From positions 62,001-126,000 of the forward strand of contig NZ_JALIDZ010000008.1 of the NCBI RefSeq assembly GCF_025397915.1: DNA of 64,000 bases, in the 5' to 3' direction. The notes under the pieces are model-generated. The model did no database searches. It had not been told where the DNA came from and saw only the letters and a list, made by a program, of their open reading frames with translations. This DNA is from Microbaculum marinisediminis (GTDB lineage: Bacteria; Pseudomonadota; Alphaproteobacteria; Rhizobiales; Tepidamorphaceae). Position numbers and translations under genes: made by a program. Within the stretch, counting starts at the first letter, position 1; every line of letters begins with the position of its first letter. This document shows, piece by piece, positions 8,510 to 18,213 of this stretch.

Positions 8510-9217
8510 CTACTCCGCTGGATGGACGCCGCGCCGCGTGGTGCGGACGATCTGGTAGCCCTGCCGGCCCAGATACCAGACCGGCGCGCTCCAGATGTGC
8601 ACGAGGCGAGTGAACGGGAAGACGAGGAAGATCGTCAGGCCGAGGAACAGGTGCGCCCGGAAGATCGGCGCGGCATCGGCGACATATTGCGAGGCCGAGG
8701 GCTGCAGCGTCAGGATTCCCTGGGCCCAGCGCATGAACTTCACCATCTCCTCGCCGTCGAGGTGCTGCAGCGACACGGTGATCGTCAGCAGTCCCAGGAT
8801 CAGCTGCGCGTAGAGCAGGATCAGGACAGCGATGTCGCCGAAGCTGGAGGTGCGGCGGATGCGCGGATCGAACAGCCGGCGATGCAGCAGCATGCTCAGG
8901 CCGACGAAGCAGACGATGCCCGCCACGCCACCGACCACGATCGCCATAACCTGCTTGGCGCCGTGGCTGATGCCGATCGCGTCAAACACCCAGATCGGCG
9001 TCAGCAGGCCGAAGAAATGGCCTAGGAAGATGACCAGGATGCCGACATGGAAAAGGTTCGAGCCCCACATGAGCTGCCGGCGGCGCAGCAGCTGGCTGGA
9101 GCCGGAGCGCCACGAATACTGCTCGCGGTCGAAGCGCACGAGGCTGCCGAGCAGGAACACCGTGAGGGCGAGATAGGGATACCAGCCGAACACGGCGTAG
9201 TTGATGTAGTCCAGCAT
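8510..9217 (-). CDS. narI: Respiratory nitrate reductase gamma subunit (cytochrome b)
   Basis: A 235-residue integral membrane cytochrome b of five predicted helices that oxidises quinol and passes electrons to NarH. The start YINYAVFGWYPYLAL is typical. Heme-ligand histidines are expected in GSNLFHVGILVIFLGHFFG (about 53-71) and near the C terminus in IFRAHLFLGLTIFLVFPFTRLVHIW. Full family length. It follows narJ by 15 bases and precedes the isomerase. Confidence 0.97.
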   Translation of the reverse strand: MLDYINYAVFGWYPYLALTVFLLGSLVRFDREQYSWRSGSSQLLRRRQLMWGSNLFHVGILVIFLGHFFGLLTPIWVFDAIGISHGAKQVMAIVVGGVAGIVCFVGLSMLLHRRLFDPRIRRTSSFGDIAVLILLYAQLILGLLTITVSLQHLDGEEMVKFMRWAQGILTLQPSASQYVADAAPIFRAHLFLGLTIFLVFPFTRLVHIWSAPVWYLGRQGYQIVRTTRRGVHPAE

Positions 9218-9232
9218 CGTTCTCGGTCCTTC

Positions 9233-9988
9233 TCAGATCTTGCCTTGTCCGACAACGTTGCGGGCCGCCGCGCGAAGCCGCGTCGCCAGCCGCGGCGTCC
9301 CGCAGGCGCCCGCCATCGGATCGCCGGGGCCGAAGGTGACGGCCGTCTCCTCCCACGCCTCGTCGAGCGCCTCGAGATCCTCCGGGTCGTCGTCGTCTTC
9401 GTCCCAGGCGACGTCGGCTTCGTCGGCCCATCCGACATCACCGCCGCCGACGGCGCGCCGGGCGATCTCAGCCGCGCTGAACTTTCCCCGCGCCAGCGCC
9501 CTCAAGACGCGGAACACGGCGGCGTAGCTGGCCTTGCGCCGTTTCAGCCGCTCGTCGAGCGCGGCGAGGATGTGGGCGGCCTCGTCGAGCAGGTCCCGCG
9601 CCTCCGCCGCCGGCAGCAGCGACAGGAACTCCAGGAACATCGGCAGGTAGTCGGGCAATTCGTTCGCCGCGACGTGGAAGCCGTGCTGCTCGTAGAGCTG
9701 GGCGAGGTCCAGCATCGCCTGGCCGCGGTCGCGGCTTTCCCCGTGCACGTGCTCGAAGAGATGCAGCGACAGCGAGCGCGAGCGGTCGAACAGCAGCGTG
9801 TAGCGCTCCTGCAGATCGTAGAGGTCGCGCGTGGCGATCTCCTCGATCAGCGTGTCGAGCGCGGCGCGGTCGCGGGGCGGCACGAGCCCCTCCTCCGCGA
9901 TCGCCTGGCGGATCTCTTCGCCCGCCCGCTGCAGCTCCGCCGTCGGATAGGTCAACAGCGCCGACAGGGCCTTGTATGTCTTGGCCAT
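9233..9988 (-). CDS. narJ: Nitrate reductase assembly chaperone (delta subunit)
   Basis: A 251-residue cytoplasmic chaperone needed for molybdenum cofactor and FeS insertion into NarGH before membrane attachment. The conserved helical core (YKALSALLTYPTAELQ, then SLHLFEHVHGESRDRGQAM near 80-98) is intact. A long acidic C-terminal tail of Asp and Glu residues (about 190-220) follows. The ATG at 9988 overlaps the narH stop by one base (TGATG), indicating coupled translation. The open frame extends far upstream, but that part is a narH shadow. Confidence 0.96.
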   Translation of the reverse strand: MAKTYKALSALLTYPTAELQRAGEEIRQAIAEEGLVPPRDRAALDTLIEEIATRDLYDLQERYTLLFDRSRSLSLHLFEHVHGESRDRGQAMLDLAQLYEQHGFHVAANELPDYLPMFLEFLSLLPAAEARDLLDEAAHILAALDERLKRRKASYAAVFRVLRALARGKFSAAEIARRAVGGGDVGWADEADVAWDEDDDDPEDLEALDEAWEETAVTFGPGDPMAGACGTPRLATRLRAAARNVVGQGKI

Positions 9989-11514
9989 CACGCGACCTCC
10001 ATCGGATTGCGGGCCTTGCCCTTCTTGCGGGCGCCGAACAGGCCGACCTCGCTGATGCCGTCCGAGCAGCCGTTGCCGAACGAGAAGCCGCACGACCCGC
10101 GCAGGTCGTAGGTATCCTCGCCCGCCTCGCGATGCGCGGTCGGGATGACGAAGCGGTCCTCGTAGTTGGCGATCGCCATGAGCTGGTACATGTCCTCGAT
10201 GTCCTGCCCCGTGAGCCCGACCCGGGCGGCGATCTCCTCGTCGATGACGCCGTCGACGGTCTTCGCCCGCATGTAGGCACGCATCGCCAGCATGCGCTCG
10301 AGGCCTTTGGCGATCGGCTCCTCGTCGCCGGCGGTCAGCAGGTTGGCGAGATACTTCAGCGGGATGCGCAGGCTGCGCACGTCCGGCATGTCGCGGTCGA
10401 TGCCCATCTTGCCGGCCTCCGCCGCCGACTGGATCGGCGACAGCGGCGGCACGTACCAGACCATCGGCATGGTGCGGTACTCCGGATGCAGCGGGAAGGC
10501 GACCTTCCAGTCCATCGCCATCTTCCAGATCGGCGAGCGCTGGGCGCCCTCGATCCAGGCGTCGGGCACGCCGTCGGCCCTGGCCTGGGCGACGACCTCC
10601 GGGTCGTTGGGATCGAGGAACAGCTTGAGCTGCTCCTCGTACAGCTGCTTGTCGTCCGGCGCCGAGGCGGCCTTCTCGATGCCGTCGGCGTCGTACAGGA
10701 TGACGCCGAGATAGCGGATGCGGCCGACGCAGGTCTCCGAGCACACAGTCGGCTGGCCGGACTCGATGCGCGGGAAGCAGAAGATGCACTTCTCCGACTT
10801 ACCCGACGACCAGTTGTAGTAGATCTTCTTGTAGGGGCAGCCGGAGACGCACATGCGCCAGCCCCGGCACTTGTCCTGGTCGATGAGCACGATGCCGTCG
10901 TCCTCACGCTTGTAGATCGCGCCGGACGGACAGGCGGCGACGCAGGCCGGGTTGAGGCAATGCTCGCACAGCCGCGGCAGATACATCATGAAGGTGTTCT
11001 CGAACTGCCCGAAGATGTCCTTCTGGACGCCCTCGAAGTTCACGTCCTTCGAGCGCTTCGAGAATTCGCCGCCGAGGATCTCCTCCCAGTTCGGCCCCCA
11101 CTCGATCTTCTCCATCCGCTCGCCGGTGATCTGCGAGCGCGGCCGCGCGGTCGGGAAGGCCTCGCTCTCCTTCGCCGTCTGCAGGTGCTCGTAGTCGAAG
11201 GTGAACGGCTCGTAGTAGTCGTCGATCTCGGGCAGGTCGGGATTGGCGAAGATCTTCGCCAGGATCCGCCACTTCGAGCCCATCTTCGGCTGGATCTTGC
11301 CGCCGGGCGTGCGCACCCAGCCGCCGTTCCACTTCTTCTGGTTCTCCCATTCCTTGGGATAGCCGATGCCGGGCTTCGTCTCGACGTTGTTGAACCACGC
11401 GTATTCCATGCCTTCGCGGTTCGTCCAGACGTTCTTGCAGGTCACCGAGCAGGTGTGACACCCGATGCACTTGTCGAGGTTCAGCACCATCGCGATCTGG
11501 GCGCGGATCTTCAT
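9988..11514 (-). CDS. narH: Respiratory nitrate reductase beta subunit (FeS)
   Basis: A 508-residue iron-sulfur subunit carrying electrons from NarI heme to NarG. Four cysteine groups are visible. The first is C16-C19-C22-C26 (KCIGCHTCSVTC). Others appear in CEHCLNPACVAACP and in CRGWRMCVSGCPYKK, where a tryptophan replaces one cysteine as expected for the [3Fe-4S] cluster. The ATG at 11514 overlaps the narG stop as ATGA, so I prefer it to the longer frame beginning at 11559. Length and motifs match NarH. Confidence 0.97.
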   Translation of the reverse strand: MKIRAQIAMVLNLDKCIGCHTCSVTCKNVWTNREGMEYAWFNNVETKPGIGYPKEWENQKKWNGGWVRTPGGKIQPKMGSKWRILAKIFANPDLPEIDDYYEPFTFDYEHLQTAKESEAFPTARPRSQITGERMEKIEWGPNWEEILGGEFSKRSKDVNFEGVQKDIFGQFENTFMMYLPRLCEHCLNPACVAACPSGAIYKREDDGIVLIDQDKCRGWRMCVSGCPYKKIYYNWSSGKSEKCIFCFPRIESGQPTVCSETCVGRIRYLGVILYDADGIEKAASAPDDKQLYEEQLKLFLDPNDPEVVAQARADGVPDAWIEGAQRSPIWKMAMDWKVAFPLHPEYRTMPMVWYVPPLSPIQSAAEAGKMGIDRDMPDVRSLRIPLKYLANLLTAGDEEPIAKGLERMLAMRAYMRAKTVDGVIDEEIAARVGLTGQDIEDMYQLMAIANYEDRFVIPTAHREAGEDTYDLRGSCGFSFGNGCSDGISEVGLFGARKKGKARNPMEVA

Positions 11515-14500
11515 TCTGCGGCCTCCTTCTTGCGGTCGGAGTATGGCCGCTCGAGCCAATCGACCGTGTTCATCTTGCGGACGATGACGAATTCGTCGCG
11601 GTTCGAGCCGACGGTTCCGTAGTAGTTGAAGCCGTAGGCCTGCTGGGCGTAGCCGCCGATCATGTGGGTTGGCTTGATCGTCGCGCGCGTCACCGAGTTG
11701 TGGATGCCGCCGCGGTTACCGGTGATCTCCGACCCCGGCGTGTTCACGATCTTCTCCTGGGCGTGGTACATCAGGACCATCCCCGGATTGACCCGCTGGG
11801 AGACAACCGCGCGCGCCGTCAGCGCGCCGTTGAGGTTGTAGACCTCGACCCAGTCGTTATCGACGATGCCCGCCTGCTGGGCGTCGGTCTCGCTGAGCCA
11901 CACCACGGGTCCGCCGCGGTTCAGCGTCAGCATCAGCAGGTTGTCCGAATAGGTAGAGTGGATGCCCCACTTCTGGTGCGGCGTGATGAAGTTCAGCACC
12001 ACCTCGCCGTTGCCGTTCGGGTGCTTGCCCCGGATCTTGGCGACGGTCTTCAGGTCGACCGGCGGCTTCCAGGTGCAGAAGCCCTCGCCGAAGGCCAGCA
12101 TCCACTTGTGATCCTGGTAGAGCTGCTGGCGACCGGTCAGCGTGCGCCAGGGGATCAGTTCGTGCACGTTGGTGTAGCCGGCGTTGTAGCAGACCTTCTC
12201 GGATTCCAGGCCCGACCAGGTCGGAGACGAGATGATCTTGCGCGGCTGGGCGGCCACGTCGCGGAAGCGGATCTTCTCGTCCTCCTTCGGGATCGCCAGA
12301 TGGGCGTGGTCGCGGCCGGTGGCCTTGGACAGCGCGTCCCAGGCCTTGACCGCCACCTCACCGTTGGTCTCCGGCGCGAGCATCAGGATCACTTCGCTGG
12401 CGTCGATGTCGGTTTCGATCCTGGCCAGCCCCTTGGACGCGCCGTCCTCGGTGACGACGCCGTTGAGGGCGCGCAGGTTCTCCACCTCGTGCTCGGTCTT
12501 CCAGGAAATGCCCTTGCCGCCGTTGCCGACGTTCTCCATCAGCGGGCCGAGCGAGGTGAAGCGCTTGTAGGTGTTCGGATAGTCGCGCTCGACCACCACC
12601 ACCTGCGCCATGGTCTTGCCGGGGATCGGCTCGACCTCGCCTTTCTTCCAGTCCTTCACGTCATAGGGCTGGGCGATCTCGGCCGGCGTGTCGTGCTGGA
12701 TCGGAACCAGCACCACGTCCTTCTCGACGCCGAGTACCTCGGGGGCCACCTCGGAGAACGCCTTGGCGATCCCCTTGTAGATGTCCCAGTCGCTGCGCGC
12801 CTCCCAGGCCGGATCCACCGCCGCGGTGAGCGGATGGATGAAGGGGTGCATGTCGGACGTGTTGAGGTCGTTCTTCTCGTACCAGGTGGCCGTCGGCAGG
12901 ACGATGTCGGAATAGACGCAGGTGGTCGACATCCGGAAGTCGAGCGTGACCAGCAGGTCGAGCTTTCCTTCCGGCGCCTTGTCGTGCCACGTCACCTCCT
13001 TCGAATGCTGCGCGCCCTCCTCGCCCAGATCCTTGCCGAGCACCCCGTGCGTGGTGCCAAGCAGGTGCTTGAGGAAATACTCGTGGCCCTTGCCCGACGA
13101 GCCGAGCAGGTTGGAGCGCCAGACGAACAGGTTGCGCGGCCAGTTGGCCGGATCGTCCGGGTCCTCGCAGGACAGGTCCAGCTCGCCGTCCTTCAGCGCC
13201 TTCGGGATATAGTCCTTCGGCTCCATGCCCGCCTTCTCCGCCTTTTCAGCGATCGTCAGCGGGTTCTGCTTGAGCTGCGGCGTCGACGGCAGCCAGCCCA
13301 TGCGCTCGGCGCGGATGTTGTAGTCGATCAGCGTGCCCGACCAGTCGCCGTCGGGCGCCGTCGGCGACAGGATCTCGTCGACGTTCAGCGCCTCGTAGCG
13401 CCACTGGTCGGAATGGGCGTACCAGAAGCTCGTCGAGTTCTGCTGGCGTGGTGGCCGGCTCCAGTCGAGCCCGAAGGCGAGCGGCAGCCAGCCGGTCTGC
13501 GGACGCAGCTTCTCCTGTCCCACATAGTGCGACCAGCCGCCGCCCGACTGGCCGATGCACCCGCACATGACCAGGAGATTGATGATCCCCCGGTAGTTCA
13601 TGTCCATGTGGTACCAGTGGTTCAGGCCGGCGCCGAGGATCACCATCGACCGGCCGTTGGTCTTTTCGGCGTTGGTGGCGAACTCGCGGGCGACGGTGAT
13701 GATCTTGTCGCGGTCGAGCCCGGTCACGCGCTCAGCCCAGGCAGGCGTGAACGGCTCGTCCTCGTCGTATGACTTGGCCACGTTCTTGCCGCCGAAGCCG
13801 CGGTCGAGGCCGTAGTTGGCGCAGAACAGGTCGAACACGGTGCAGACGAGCGCCTTCCCGTCGGCCAGCGTCACCGCCTTGGCCGGCAGGTTGCGCTCCA
13901 GCACCTCGCCGTGCTCGGTCGCCACGAAGTTCTCCGTCGCGCGGCCGCCGAAATAGGGGAAGCCGACGCTGACGATCTCGTCGTGGTCCTCGGCAAGCGT
14001 CAGCCGGAGCTTCGTCTCGCGGCCCTTGCCGTCCTTCTCCTCCAGGTTCCACTTGCCGGTCTCGCCCCAGCGATAGCCGACGGAGCCATGCGGGGCGACG
14101 AGGTCGCCGGTCTCCTCGTCGAAGGCGACCGTCTTCCAGTCCGGATTGTTGGTCTCGCCGAGACCGTCCTTGAACTCACCGGCGCGCAGGAGCCGGCCTG
14201 GGACATAGCTGTCCCCTTTCTTCTCCAGCCGCACCAGCATCGGGAAGTCGGAGTACTGGCGGACGTAGTCCTCGAAATACGCGGCCTTCCGGTCGAGGTG
14301 GTACTCGCGCAGGATCACGTGGCCCATGGCCAGCGCCAGCGCCGCGTCCGTGCCCTGCTTCGGGTTGAGCCACAGGTCGGCGAACTTGGTCGCCTCGGCA
14401 TAGTCGGGCGAGACGACGACCGACTTCGTGCCCTTGTATCGGACTTCCGTATAGAAATGCGCGTCCGGCGTCCGCGTCTGGGGCACGTTCGAGCCCCAGA

Positions 14501-15251
14501 TCATCAGGAAGCCCGCGTTGTACCAGTCGGCCGATTCCGGAACGTCGGTCTGCTCGCCCCAGGTCTGCGGGCTCGCCGGCGGCAGGTCGCAGTACCAGTC
14601 GTAGAACGAGCCGCAGGCGCCGCCGATCAGCGACAGGTAGCGCGCGCCCGCCGCGTAGGAGACCATCGACATCGCCGGGATCGGCGAGAAGCCGAAGATG
14701 CGGTCCGGGCCGTGGGCCTTGGCGGTATAGGCGTTCGCCGAGGCGATCAGCTCGTTGACCTCGTCCCAGGTCGACCGGACGAACCCGCCGTGCCCGCGCA
14801 CCTTGATGTAGTCGGCCCGCTTCTCGGGATCCTCGACGATCGAGGCCCAGGCGGCGACCGGCGTCCGCGTGGTGCGCGCCTGCCGCCACAGCTTGATCAG
14901 CCGCGAGCGCACCAGCGGATACTTCAGCCGGGCGCCGGAATAGAGGTACCAGCTGTAGCTCGCCCCGCGCGAGCAGCCGCGCGGCTCGTGGTTGGGCAGA
15001 TCCGGCCGCGTGCGGGGATAGTCCGTCTGCTGGGTTTCCCAGGTGACGATCCCGCCCTTGACGTAGATCTTCCACGAGCACGACCCGGTGCAGTTCACCC
15101 CGTGCGTGGAGCGCACGATCTTGTCGTGCTGCCAGCGCTGGCGGTAGCCCTCCTCCCAGCTGCGATCCTCGCGGGTGGTGACGCCGTGCCCGTCCGCGAA
15201 CGTATCGACGTTCTTCTCCAGGAATGTCAGGCGGTCGAGAAAGTGGGACAT
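11511..15251 (-). CDS. narG: Respiratory nitrate reductase alpha subunit (molybdopterin)
   Basis: A 1246-residue catalytic subunit that reduces nitrate to nitrite on the cytoplasmic face of the membrane. The FS0 [4Fe-4S] cluster ligands are visible as H50-x3-C54-x3-C58 and C93. Molybdopterin-oxidoreductase motifs continue to the C terminus, and the length is normal for NarG (about 1,240). The ATG at 15251 has AAAGGAATT upstream; the longer open frame to 15311 lacks a site. It follows narK by 16 bases and runs into narH by ATGA overlap. Confidence 0.98.
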   Translation of the reverse strand: MSHFLDRLTFLEKNVDTFADGHGVTTREDRSWEEGYRQRWQHDKIVRSTHGVNCTGSCSWKIYVKGGIVTWETQQTDYPRTRPDLPNHEPRGCSRGASYSWYLYSGARLKYPLVRSRLIKLWRQARTTRTPVAAWASIVEDPEKRADYIKVRGHGGFVRSTWDEVNELIASANAYTAKAHGPDRIFGFSPIPAMSMVSYAAGARYLSLIGGACGSFYDWYCDLPPASPQTWGEQTDVPESADWYNAGFLMIWGSNVPQTRTPDAHFYTEVRYKGTKSVVVSPDYAEATKFADLWLNPKQGTDAALALAMGHVILREYHLDRKAAYFEDYVRQYSDFPMLVRLEKKGDSYVPGRLLRAGEFKDGLGETNNPDWKTVAFDEETGDLVAPHGSVGYRWGETGKWNLEEKDGKGRETKLRLTLAEDHDEIVSVGFPYFGGRATENFVATEHGEVLERNLPAKAVTLADGKALVCTVFDLFCANYGLDRGFGGKNVAKSYDEDEPFTPAWAERVTGLDRDKIITVAREFATNAEKTNGRSMVILGAGLNHWYHMDMNYRGIINLLVMCGCIGQSGGGWSHYVGQEKLRPQTGWLPLAFGLDWSRPPRQQNSTSFWYAHSDQWRYEALNVDEILSPTAPDGDWSGTLIDYNIRAERMGWLPSTPQLKQNPLTIAEKAEKAGMEPKDYIPKALKDGELDLSCEDPDDPANWPRNLFVWRSNLLGSSGKGHEYFLKHLLGTTHGVLGKDLGEEGAQHSKEVTWHDKAPEGKLDLLVTLDFRMSTTCVYSDIVLPTATWYEKNDLNTSDMHPFIHPLTAAVDPAWEARSDWDIYKGIAKAFSEVAPEVLGVEKDVVLVPIQHDTPAEIAQPYDVKDWKKGEVEPIPGKTMAQVVVVERDYPNTYKRFTSLGPLMENVGNGGKGISWKTEHEVENLRALNGVVTEDGASKGLARIETDIDASEVILMLAPETNGEVAVKAWDALSKATGRDHAHLAIPKEDEKIRFRDVAAQPRKIISSPTWSGLESEKVCYNAGYTNVHELIPWRTLTGRQQLYQDHKWMLAFGEGFCTWKPPVDLKTVAKIRGKHPNGNGEVVLNFITPHQKWGIHSTYSDNLLMLTLNRGGPVVWLSETDAQQAGIVDNDWVEVYNLNGALTARAVVSQRVNPGMVLMYHAQEKIVNTPGSEITGNRGGIHNSVTRATIKPTHMIGGYAQQAYGFNYYGTVGSNRDEFVIVRKMNTVDWLERPYSDRKKEAAE

Positions 15252-15267
15252 CGTTGAATTCCTTTCT

Positions 15268-18003
15268 TTACGCGGCGGGCGCGGGCCGGGCGGCGGGGCT
15301 GGTTCCCCCACGCTCGATGTCGTGCAGGAAGCCGCCCTTGCGCGTGTAGAACCACCACGTGACGACGGCGCAGGTGACGTAGAAGATCAGGAAGCCCCAC
15401 AGCGCCGCAGACGCACCGCCGGTCATCGCGATCGAGGTGCCGTAGCTCTTGGGGATGAAGAAGGCGCCGTAGGCCGCGATCGCCGAGGTGAAGCCGATGA
15501 TCGCCGCGGATTCCTTCTCCGCCTGCCGCACCCGGTCCTTGGCCAGGGCGTCCGGCATCAGCCGATCCATGTCCTTGCGCATGATCACGGGGATCATCTG
15601 GAAGGTCGACGCGTTGCCCACGCCCGTTGCCAGGAACAGGACCATGAACATCGCGAAGAAGCCCCAGAACGCGCCCGGCTGGTCCTTGATGGCGATGAAG
15701 TACAGGACCCCGCCGACCGCCGCGATCATCAGGATGAACGTCCAGAACGTCACCCGGCCGCCGCCGTACTTGTCCGAGACCCAGCCGGTGGCCGCGCGCG
15801 ACAGGGCGCCGACGAGCGGACCGAGGAAGACGTATTGCAGCGAATTCACCTCGGGGAACTGCGTCTTCGCGAGCAGCGGGAAGCCGGCCGAATAGCCGAT
15901 GAACGAACCGAAGGTGCCGGTGTAGAGCCAGCACATCACCCAGTTGTGCATCCGGCCGAGGATGATCGACTGCTCGCGGAACGACGCCTTGGCCGAGGCG
16001 ATGTCGTTCATGCCGAACCAGGCCGCGATCGTCGCGACGATCAGGAACGGAACCCAGATGAAGCCGGCGTTCTGCAGCCACAGCAGCGTTCCGTCGCTGG
16101 TCGACTGAGGCTCGCCGCCGAGCATGCCGAACACGCCGGCGGTGATGACGATCGGCACCAGGAACTGCATCACGCTGACGCCGGCATTGCCCAGCCCGGC
16201 GTTGAGCGCCAGGGCGTTGCCCTTCTGGTTCTTGGGGAAGAAGAAGCTGATATTGGCCATCGACGAGGCGAAGTTGCCGCCGCCAAGGCCGCACAGCAGG
16301 GCCAGCACCAGGAAGATCAGGTAGGGCGTGTCCGGGTTCTGCACGGCGTAGCCGATGCCGAAGGCCGGGACGAGCAGCGACGCGGTCGTCAGCGTCGTCC
16401 ACAGCCGGCCGCCGAAGATCGGCACCATGAAGGAGTAGAAGATGCGCAGCGTCGCGCCGGACAATCCTGGCAGCGCCGCCAGCCAGAACAGCTGGCCGGT
16501 GGTGTAGTCGAAACCGATCGCGGGCAGTTTCGCGACCACCACGCTCCACACCAGCCAGACCGAGAAGGCGAGCAGCAGGCAGGGGATCGAGATCCAGAGG
16601 TTGCGCTGCGCGATCCGCCGGCCGGTCTTCTCCCAGAAGGTCGGGTCGTCGGGCGCCCATTCCTCCAGCACATGCGAGCGCATGGCCGTCTCGGGGGTAT
16701 GGATCTCCTGCATCTCGGGGAATTCGGGCAGCGCGCCGAGCTCCGTTTCCAGCGCGCCGCGCTCCATCCTGCGGATCGCGAAGTGCATCCACAGCAGGGA
16801 GACGCCGACGATCGCGAACAGCAGCATGAAAGAGCTCGTCCACACGCCGGTGACGTCGTTCATCACGCCGAACGCGATCGGCAGGACAAAGCCGCCAAGG
16901 CCACCGATCATGCCGACGAGGCCGCCGACCGCACCGACGTGATCGGGATAGTAGACCGGGATGTGCTTGTAGACGGCGGCCTTGCCCAGCGACATGAAGA
17001 AGCCGAGCACGAAGATCGCCACCACGAACGGCACCAGTCCCATGCTGGTCGAGAACGTGATCGGGCCATTGATGCCGTGAATGACGTAGTCGGTGTTCGG
17101 ATAGGACAGCATGAACGTCAGCAGCAGCGACACGCCGAACGTCCAGTACATCACCGCGCGGGCGCCGAACTTGTCGGAGAGGTGGCCGCCATAGGCGCGG
17201 AACAGGCTGGCGGGAACCGAGTAGGCGGCCGCCAGCATGCCGGCCGTCTTGATGTCGAGGCCGTAGACGCCGATCAGGTAGCGCGGCAGCCACAGCGCCA
17301 GCGCGACGAAGGCGCCGAACACGAAGAAGTAGTAGAGCGCGAAGCGCCAGACCTGCAGATTGCGCAGCGGGGCCAGTTCCAGCAGCGTGCTTCGCGGCTT
17401 CTGGCCGGTCTTGCGCCGCTGCACGATCACCGGATCTTCCTTCGTCGTCAGATAGAAGATGATCGCCGTGATGACGAGCACGATCGCATAGACCTGCGCT
17501 GTCCGTTCCCAGCCGACCGCGACGAGGACGAACGGCGCGGCGAAGTTGGTGACGGCGGCGCCGACATTGCCGACGCCGAAGATTCCGAGCGCCGTGCCCT
17601 GCAGCTCGCGCGGATACCATCGCGAGATGTACGCGACGCCGACCGCGAACGACCCGCCGGCGAGGCCGACGCCGAGCGCGGCCACCAGGAACATCGGATA
17701 GGTGGAAACCGTGGACAGCAGCCACGCCGCCACCGCGGAGGCGAGCATGACCAGCGTGAAGACGCGGCGGCCGCCATACTGGTCGGTCCAGATGCCGAGG
17801 AAGATCCGGCTGAGCGACCCGGTGAGGATGGGCGTTGCGACCAGCAGACCGAACTGGCTGTCGTTCAGCCCCAGGTCGGCCTTGATGCGGACGCCGATGA
17901 TCGAAAAGATGGTCCAGACGGCGAAACAGACGGCAAAAGCGAACGTGCTCATGCCAAGGATCTGGGTCTGCTGGCTGCGGCTCACGCCTTCGAGATGGTG
18001 CAT
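15268..18003 (-). CDS. narK: Fused nitrate/nitrite transporter NarK1-NarK2
   Basis: A 911-residue MFS protein with about 24 hydrophobic helices, twice the usual size. Two NarK-type modules are joined head to tail: the first about residues 1-430, the second about 455-890. Each carries the nitrate signature region rich in glycines (GGNFASSMANISFFFPK in the second half). In Paracoccus-type fusions, NarK1 is a proton-linked nitrate importer and NarK2 a nitrate/nitrite antiporter. The ATG at 18003 has GGGGA upstream. It is the first gene of the nar operon and carries an Fnr-type box about 100 bases ahead. Confidence 0.95.
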   Translation of the reverse strand: MHHLEGVSRSQQTQILGMSTFAFAVCFAVWTIFSIIGVRIKADLGLNDSQFGLLVATPILTGSLSRIFLGIWTDQYGGRRVFTLVMLASAVAAWLLSTVSTYPMFLVAALGVGLAGGSFAVGVAYISRWYPRELQGTALGIFGVGNVGAAVTNFAAPFVLVAVGWERTAQVYAIVLVITAIIFYLTTKEDPVIVQRRKTGQKPRSTLLELAPLRNLQVWRFALYYFFVFGAFVALALWLPRYLIGVYGLDIKTAGMLAAAYSVPASLFRAYGGHLSDKFGARAVMYWTFGVSLLLTFMLSYPNTDYVIHGINGPITFSTSMGLVPFVVAIFVLGFFMSLGKAAVYKHIPVYYPDHVGAVGGLVGMIGGLGGFVLPIAFGVMNDVTGVWTSSFMLLFAIVGVSLLWMHFAIRRMERGALETELGALPEFPEMQEIHTPETAMRSHVLEEWAPDDPTFWEKTGRRIAQRNLWISIPCLLLAFSVWLVWSVVVAKLPAIGFDYTTGQLFWLAALPGLSGATLRIFYSFMVPIFGGRLWTTLTTASLLVPAFGIGYAVQNPDTPYLIFLVLALLCGLGGGNFASSMANISFFFPKNQKGNALALNAGLGNAGVSVMQFLVPIVITAGVFGMLGGEPQSTSDGTLLWLQNAGFIWVPFLIVATIAAWFGMNDIASAKASFREQSIILGRMHNWVMCWLYTGTFGSFIGYSAGFPLLAKTQFPEVNSLQYVFLGPLVGALSRAATGWVSDKYGGGRVTFWTFILMIAAVGGVLYFIAIKDQPGAFWGFFAMFMVLFLATGVGNASTFQMIPVIMRKDMDRLMPDALAKDRVRQAEKESAAIIGFTSAIAAYGAFFIPKSYGTSIAMTGGASAALWGFLIFYVTCAVVTWWFYTRKGGFLHDIERGGTSPAARPAPAA

Positions 18004-18099
18004 CGTTTCAGTCCCCGTTCTTGACGGTTCATCGACGGCCGCGGGACACGACCGCGCGGGTACGCGGATACACGACGCTACGTTTGGAGTGAGTTGAAC

Positions 18100-18113
18100 T
18101 TGACGTATGTCAA
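18100..18113 (-). promoter_or_regulatory. Fnr/NarR-type box upstream of narK
   Basis: TTGACGTATGTCAA is a perfect 5-4-5 palindrome of the Fnr/Nnr class, centred about 103 bases ahead of the narK ATG. Activation from a -41.5 position would put the transcript start near 18065. The recognition helices of both Crp/Fnr genes nearby (NarR-like and Dnr-like) keep the E-x-x-S-R residues that read TTGA half-sites. Confidence 0.8.
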
Positions 18114-18213
18114 GTTTCAACCGCACAGGACTGAAATAAATACATGGAGTAGAAATTCGTTTATTCTGTTTGACGCAGAAGATGCGCGATTTTGATGCAA
18201 TATTCCTTCCCAA

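Noticed and set aside
11664-13772. 702-codon plus-strand frame inside narG
   Set aside because: Antisense shadow of a fully conserved narG; the translation has no recognisable domain and no ribosome site.
15175-18024. 949-codon plus-strand frame opposite narK
   Set aside because: Composition dominated by Arg, Asp, Glu and Gln, as expected from reading membrane-protein codons backwards.
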